The notes under the pieces: model-generated | The model's database searches: none | What the model was told of the DNA's origin: nothing | What the model saw: the letters and a program-made list of their open reading frames with translations, nothing else | Source of the DNA: Doryteuthis pealeii | Taxonomy: Eukaryota; Mollusca; Cephalopoda; Myopsida; Loliginidae | Length of the DNA: 64,000 nucleotides | Direction: 5' to 3' | Assembly (NCBI GenBank): GCA_023376005.1 | Contig: CM042152.1 | Location: forward strand, 71,938,893-72,002,892 | Translations under genes and position numbers: made by a program | Shown: positions 58,587 to 64,000 of the stretch, one piece after another | Layout: every line of letters begins with the position of its first letter | Position numbering within the stretch: position 1 is the first letter of the stretch

Positions 58587-59394
58587 TGTTATAAACAGGG
58601 TTAGTATGAAGTGTATGGTGGCAAGGAAAAACAAATACAGATTTTAAGTTTCATCAATTGTATTAGAAAAGCACGAAAGGGTTGTAAGGTTGGAAATGAT
58701 TTAAGAAGGAAGTCTGGTATTTGGTGATAATCAGTTGTGATGTGAGTAGTAATGTCTGCAGAAAGCTTGATGTTCGGTGGTCAAGTCACTTGTAGTGGAG
58801 GTGATGATGTAGGCAGAAAACCTAATGTTCGTGGTCAGATGTTGGTTATAGTGTGGGCAGAAAATCTGATGTTTTGTGGTCACATCAGTTGAAATGTTGG
58901 AATCATGTGGGCAGGATCTGATGTAAATTGATCTTAGAGACTTTGAGACTTGCCGGTCAGTCACGTTAGGAGGTTAGAAGGGGATAATGTGAGAGATTGA
59001 GGTCGGCTGTCTTGGGTGTAGCATTTCATGTCGGAGCATTTGCTCTTATGATTTCAGCCATGTCGCTGCCGTAGTATCTCTGCGGAAAAGCCTTCAAAGT
59101 CACCCTTAAATAGTTTATGGCTTGCTGAATTCAAATCAACTCAAAGATTTTTTTATTTTTACCGGGAATGTTTTAGATTGGACGAAAAATGTGAATTCTG
59201 GTTTTATTTACAATTTTATTTTTTAATATTTCCTTATGCGTGGAGCCACCTGCGCATAAACAAGTTTTTTTCATTTGTTTGAACGACACTGCTCTGTCCA
59301 CATCTGGTTAGCATTTTTTTTATTGTGGTGTGTGGGTGAATTGAATTTGGTGACTTTTGTGAATCGGGAGATATCTATATTTGTGTATATAACA
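58587..59394. mobile_element. Solo LTR, 808 bp, 4-bp TSD
   Basis: Starts TGTTATAAACAGGGTTAG, ends TATATAACA, flanked by AAAC (58583-58586 and 59395-59398). Same family as 55794-56678 but diverged. Contains a degenerate ~50-bp internal repeat (GATGTTCGGTGGTCA, AATGTTCGTGGTCAG and AATCTGATGTTTTGTGGTCA, about 58768-58885). No coding domain. Confidence 0.8.
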
Positions 59395-59398
59395 AAAC

Positions 59399-61090
59399 AA
59401 ACAAGTAATATACAGTTATATGCTGATTTTTGTAATGTCTATGTATTATTAGAAATTATTCTTTTGTCAAATTTAAGCTGTCAAGGACAGAAAAAAATCA
59501 TGTTCAATATAGATTTTTTAAATCATTGGGAATAAATTATTAACGTACGAGCTCATATAAAAAGAAGAAAAATTAACTGTGCAACTTTAAACCTTTTCTT
59601 TTAAAAATAAGAAAAATGTACAAATCTTTCATTTGTGCAGTCCAAATTTTATTCAGGCTTACTACCACTGAAATATAATAAGTTCTTCAAATTTTAGTTG
59701 GGATGACAATAATAGACTTGAAATTGAATTAAAGAGGAAGTTGAGTTAAAGAGTCTCAAATACATCTGGGCAGGATGTTGGCAAGTCAATGTAACTAAAA
59801 CATTCAGGAATTCAGTTGGTGGTATACAGAATAAAGGATTTTTTTTAATTGGTGAGAAAAGCTATAGCGGTAACACAAGTAGAACCAGAGGGGTTAGTAG
59901 TCTTAGAGGTGTACTTGCCATGTTTCAGTGATGAAATTCCCATAATGCTTCTATAGTTTTGATTTTTCAGTTTTCAAAGTTTACTAATAGCTTTTTATTT
60001 TTAGCTGTGTCAGATTTAGGTATTTATTGTTAATTGAATTAGACTAAAAATGTTTTTTTTTAAATAACCAGTTATCTAAAATTTAGATTTATTTTGGAAA
60101 ATCTTAAAAATAATTTCTTCTAAATCTAAGACAATTTAAAGAAAAATGTTGTATCCCTGGAAAGTGAGTTATGAAGAGATGTTGATCTTCAAAGGAGCAT
60201 AGATAGGCTCCAGACAGAGTTCCAGCAAATACTCTTCAGTATTGTTTTGATTGGCTGTAACATGTATAGTTTTTGTATATTCATTTGTAATACCTTCTGC
60301 AACTTACTCTTTTACTCTCATGTGTAAAACTACTCTTCACATTTCATTTCTGATCTTGAAGAATGATTTCTATAATTTTATAATACTTAAAAGATACTAT
60401 TTTTTTTATCTACTAATGTGTTTTTGGCAAAAATCTAAAAATAATTGCTATGCTCACAACTATTAAGTCTGTAATAAATGTATTCGCTCTTTTATTTGTA
60501 ATGAACATAGAATGACATTTCCTTTTGATTTCTAATCTGCTATTTCATTATATTTTTCTCCTGATATATTTTCATAATGTTGTCCTATCTTCTTTAAATT
60601 ATAGCCCCCCCCCTAAAAAAAAACATCACAATTTTAGCTATTCAGGTGTTACTGTGGTTGCCATTTATTTTGAAATCTTAATATTTTTGGCTTTGAATTT
60701 TTAAGCAAAATTCCTGTTTAGTCAACAGATTGCATAACCATTTCTAAAAATAGAATGGAACTACATTAACAATTATTCATATACATAAGGATTGCAATTT
60801 TTAATTTTTATTCCAAATCTTTCATCATGGCCTATCCTTTCTGTTTCTGAAATGACTTTTATTCTAATATAAACTTGAAATTACTACTTTTATATATGAT
60901 CCATAATAAAGCATATATTAAAGTATGTAATTTTTCAGAAGATGTAAAATCAATGAAAATGTAATATATCTATAGTGAAAAATATTTTCTAAAGGCAGAT
61001 TTATTTTAAGGTACACTTTTGAATAACCATTCATTTGATTCAATGTATGAAAAGTTATACTTTGTTAAAATTGCTTCTATTTTATTGCAG
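59399..61090 (+). other. Intron, nothing recognised
   Basis: AT-rich, a C run at 60605-60613, ending TTTTATTGCAG. No exon candidate. Confidence 0.6.
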
Positions 61091-61270
61091 TATTGCCAGC
61101 CTATTCTGTATGGACACCATGGTCTTCATGTACCCAGAATATTAAGCCTTGTGTAGCTGGTATCAGGCAAAGAGTCCGCAAATGTGACAGTCCACCATCT
61201 AATTCTTTCATGCGCACATGTATTGGGATTTCTGTAGATTTTGAAGCTTGCACAAATAATTGCACAGATG
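61091..61270 (+). CDS. Thrombospondin type-1-like repeat, single exon
   Basis: A 180-nt phase 1-1 exon after TTTTATTGCAG and before GTATGT: AYSVWTPWSSCTQNIKPCVA, then GIRQRVRKCDS, RTCIG, EACTNNCTDG. It has W-x2-W followed by SSC, a basic R-x-R-K strand and six Cys. The spacing between Cys 1 and 2 is longer than in the standard repeat, so a divergent TSP1. A start at 61093 would be only an internal codon. Confidence 0.9.
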
Positions 61271-62077
61271 GTATGTACATATATTTATGTACTCATTCTT
61301 TTTTTTTTTTTCATTACCTATTTTCAGTATGGCTAACCGAAATAACCACAATTTAAAGCTATTATTTCATATTCTTTTTTTTATAGGACTTTAACTCTTT
61401 CAAATTTGTTCCTTTGTAGGAAAATCTATTGTTTTTTTTAGTTCTGACTATAACCTGTTTATTTACACTATGTCTATAAAATGTGTATGTCTAGATAGCT
61501 ATTTATTTTTATTTTTCATAATGCAATTCAAAATAAATCTTTTGATGAGTATTTATCTTTGTTTATATATCAGCATAAAAACATACATATATCATAAAAA
61601 GTATAGCAGATAAACTAATTTATCTGTTTTTGAATAAAATTAGTATTTGTCTATTTAACATTTAAGACTATAAATAAATAAATGAAAACATTAAATATGT
61701 TCATTTTATTTTGCTAAATGCCATATTAATAGTATGTGTAATACTATAACTTATTTATCTATTTATCATTTCAACAGTAGCATAAAAATATGTTAAAAGT
61801 AGTGCTATTAAGGATCAATATTAAAAAACTCAAAACTCTTATTAAAAATTTGAAATATTAGCTGTGTGATGATAACTTGCTTATATCAACTCCTTTGTGT
61901 TAATTAAAATTGCTAAATAGAATTCAATGTTAGCCATCATTATTTATATTATACTGAATCTAGCATATGTATTGTCATTATGTACTGTAAAAATGAGATA
62001 TTACATTATTATCAAGTTACATAATACATTATCTTCATTTAATGATAATTATTTTTGCATTTGTTCTAATTATTCAG
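61271..62077 (+). other. Intron, nothing recognised
   Basis: AT-rich, ending TCTAATTATTCAG. The open frame from 61927 is read-through into the next exon. Confidence 0.6.
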
Positions 62078-62330
62078 TGGTATTGACAAGTGAACCTGAT
62101 TTTGAGACCACAAATTGCTTGAATAAATCTCACTTAACCTGTAAGGATTATCGATTCAATGAAAGAATGATGTATGGCTTTGAATGTATGCCAGCTTATG
62201 TATGTCCTGGCAGCAAAGTATTATACAATGGTCACTGTATTGAAGCAGAAAATTGTCCCTGTTATGATAAAGACGGTATAGAATGGTTAATTGGTTCTGT
62301 TATGCCATCAGAAAATCCAGGAAAGAAATG
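62078..62330 (+). CDS. TIL-like cysteine module exon (phase 1-2)
   Basis: A 253-nt exon after TTATTCAG and before GTGAGT. After a short lead it reads NCLNKSHLTCKDYRFNERMM, then FECMPAYVCPGSKVLYNGHC and IEAENCPCYDKDG, ending KK plus a split TG codon. The series C-x-PAYVCPG..GHC..ENCPC is the signature of trypsin-inhibitor-like (TIL) modules in VWF, mucins and SCO-spondin. As in the pair 54866/55697, the phase-2 exit implies that a Cys-rich completing exon follows downstream. Confidence 0.88.
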
Positions 62331-64000
62331 GTGAGTAGAATTTTTTTGCTGTAGAAAATCAAAAATTAAAGAAATACATTTTTATACCTTGTTACAAATT
62401 ATATCAGATAACTTTTTAAAGATGTTACTTGAAAAACAAAACCAAGTGTAGTAAAGCATATATTATCAAAATTATATTGCTAAAACAACTATAATATTTC
62501 ATCCATTTTCACTACAATACAATTAATTCTACACATTGTGTACTATTTGAAAATTATATTTCAAATCCTTCAAAGTTGATATTTTTAGTCATTTAAAAAA
62601 CATTGTATTTATTTACTGTTATAGGGTAAATATTTTTCAGATGTGATAAAGAAAAAATATGTTTATAAAATTGCCAGTTTTAGAATAATTATATATATTT
62701 TTTACCTGTTGATTTTACTAAATTTTATTCAAGCCATGTATACATTTCTGCTATGAAAAAGGCTAATTCAAATCTCTTGATTTTCTGTTATAATTCAATT
62801 TAATTATTTCATAAGTAGATATATCTTACATATTTAAATGTCAAAACTTTTCTAGAAACTATTAATTAGGGTTTCCTCAAATGAGATTTAAGAAGATTGA
62901 AATTGAAGAATGAATATATTAAAAAAAATAAAAAATAAAGAATCAGAATGCTCCTTAAGGTTTTAGTTATTAAAAATATTCAACAAGATCCTTCTTAAAA
63001 GGGAAAGATAAGTTAGAAAAATTTCAACCGTGGGAAAGTGTACAAAACATTAAACAAAAAAGTTGTAGAGGGCAACCATATGTATTAAGAATGACAGAGA
63101 ATAAATTTGTATGTATTTAATGTCGGGAAGGTTTGCGTGAAACTACTCCACAAATAATATTTAAATTACGAATGAAAATATCACACAGTTTAGGCAGAGA
63201 ATACGGAGAAATGATAAAACAAATGTATATGATTAAATGGTAACAAATAAATTTTTCGGAGAATAAATTTGCAATAATCAACAAAATTGAATGTTCAAAG
63301 GAAATAGTGTAGATATGATGTGCAAAGGTTTGCTACGAAATGTAAAATGTAAAAGTTTGTGTGTAGCGTTTGGAAAAGTACGTCAAGAAATGTGTAATGT
63401 GAAATGTTTATGTAGTCGTCAAAGTTCGATTAGATATGGACAGAAATGAAAATTAAGTTTGTAATATACGACCTGATGAAATTGATTCCTGATGTTTAAT
63501 GAGGTGGTACGAGTGAATGGTAAATTCTAGTAGTCAGCTTGTGATTCAGAAAGGTGCCGTGTTTGTCTTGATGTTAGTGAATCGTCCCCGCAGATATCTG
63601 TTTGTTTGTTGTTGTCCGGGTGTGTGACCTTTCTGACAGCAAGATGGTAACTGTCTGACAGCGAGACAAGATCTGTATAATTGTTGATTTCTTCTCTGTA
63701 ATTATAAAATAATTACAAGATGAGATCAAAAAGTAATTAATTTTTTTGAGGCACAGACACACGGACGTAGTAGTGAGCAAATGCTAGCCTAAGCCAATCG
63801 ATTCTGATTTTTATGTAAACATTTGTTTTAATCACTTTTCCTTAAGTTTAGGAAAAGGATTGTGTTCGTGTGTTTGTTTTAATTTTTTTTCGTTAAGTTT
63901 GGGAAAAGAAATGTGTACGCGTATTTATTCTTATTTTGATATAAAATATAGAATTGTATTCTATAAAGTATATATCGGAAGGAAAAGTTCATAAATATAT
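62331..64000 (+). other. Intron; 3' half probably an LTR-type insertion
   Basis: No exon that would accept the phase-2 donor is found. From about 63000 the composition changes and the sequence (for example GACCTTTCTGACAGCAAGAT, AACTGTCTGACAGCGAGACA) looks like a non-coding LTR or other repeat with internal short duplications (TTAAGTTTAGGAAAAGGATT and TTAAGTTTGGGAAAAGAAAT at 63841 and 63891). Not assigned. Confidence 0.45.

Noticed and set aside
61927..62077. Upstream part of the 62334-ending frame as a signal-peptide-like start
   Set aside because: Hydrophobic AT-rich intron translated by chance; the acceptor TTATTCAG at 62077 defines the exon.
62636..62680. Next exon of the main gene after 62330 (AG then ATGTGATAAAG)
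   Set aside because: With the phase-2 split codon it gives TG|A, a stop, and there is no good donor.

Overview
The window is eukaryotic genomic DNA: very AT-rich, made of short exons with GT..AG boundaries in long introns, and full of (TA)n arrays and many classes of transposable element. The mix of elements (Penelope-like element with GIY-YIG endonuclease, Ty3-type and other LTR elements, mariners, Helitron-like elements, a tRNA-derived SINE, AP-endonuclease LINEs) and the host gene type suggest a mollusc, most likely a cephalopod such as an octopus. That identification is inference and was not tested by any search. No bacterial features are present.

The only host gene I can support lies on the + strand and runs through most of the window; both its ends are outside. 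It encodes a modular, cysteine-containing secreted or extracellular protein, mucin-like or SCO-spondin-like in style. Almost all modules are bounded by phase-1 introns, so they can be added, lost or skipped without changing frame. Layout from 5' to 3': threonine/serine/proline-rich linker exons (400-477, 1732-1805, 2054-2131, 15157-15234, 16849-16923); an unassigned two-exon domain, copy 1 (21460-21728 + 22824-22956); four more linker exons (25692-26683); a long T/P-rich repeat exon with an in-frame stop (28443-28719); domain copy 2 (29297-29565 + 31316-31448); linkers (32060-32179, 33125-33193, 39410-39430); domain copy 3 (41157-41383 + 43014-43137); a 12-nt microexon (45385-45396); domain copies 4 and 5 (46133-46386 + 49287-49407; 49954-50216 + 51379-51529); two short linkers (51986-52003, 53448-53471); a cysteine-rich module (54866-55040 + 55697-55743); two thrombospondin type-1 repeats (57944-58102, 61091-61270); and a TIL-like cysteine module (62078-62330) whose next exon is beyond the part I can resolve.

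Positions 1-2608 are a diverged duplicate of parts of 16444-26900. Comparing the two copies dates events: the duplicate has the empty target sites of an LTR element (17033-20976) and a mariner (23199-24487), and it has lost the whole two-exon domain. Positions 2609-15100 hold no host exon that I can see: an odd-composition stretch beside a 100-N assembly gap, a foldback repeat, a Helitron-like element with a 601-bp tandem array, an RT-less Ty3-type element (10707-13560), a Penelope-like fragment (13603-14575) and a miRNA-like hairpin (14702-14798).

The introns further downstream carry LINE fragments around an inverted repeat (34110-38310), solo LTRs, a second decayed mariner, a minus-strand Helitron-like element, a SINE, and a short element with a complete hammerhead-ribozyme core (46932-46982). 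The strongest candidates for something not yet described are the five-copy two-exon domain and its linker exons, and the hammerhead motif.
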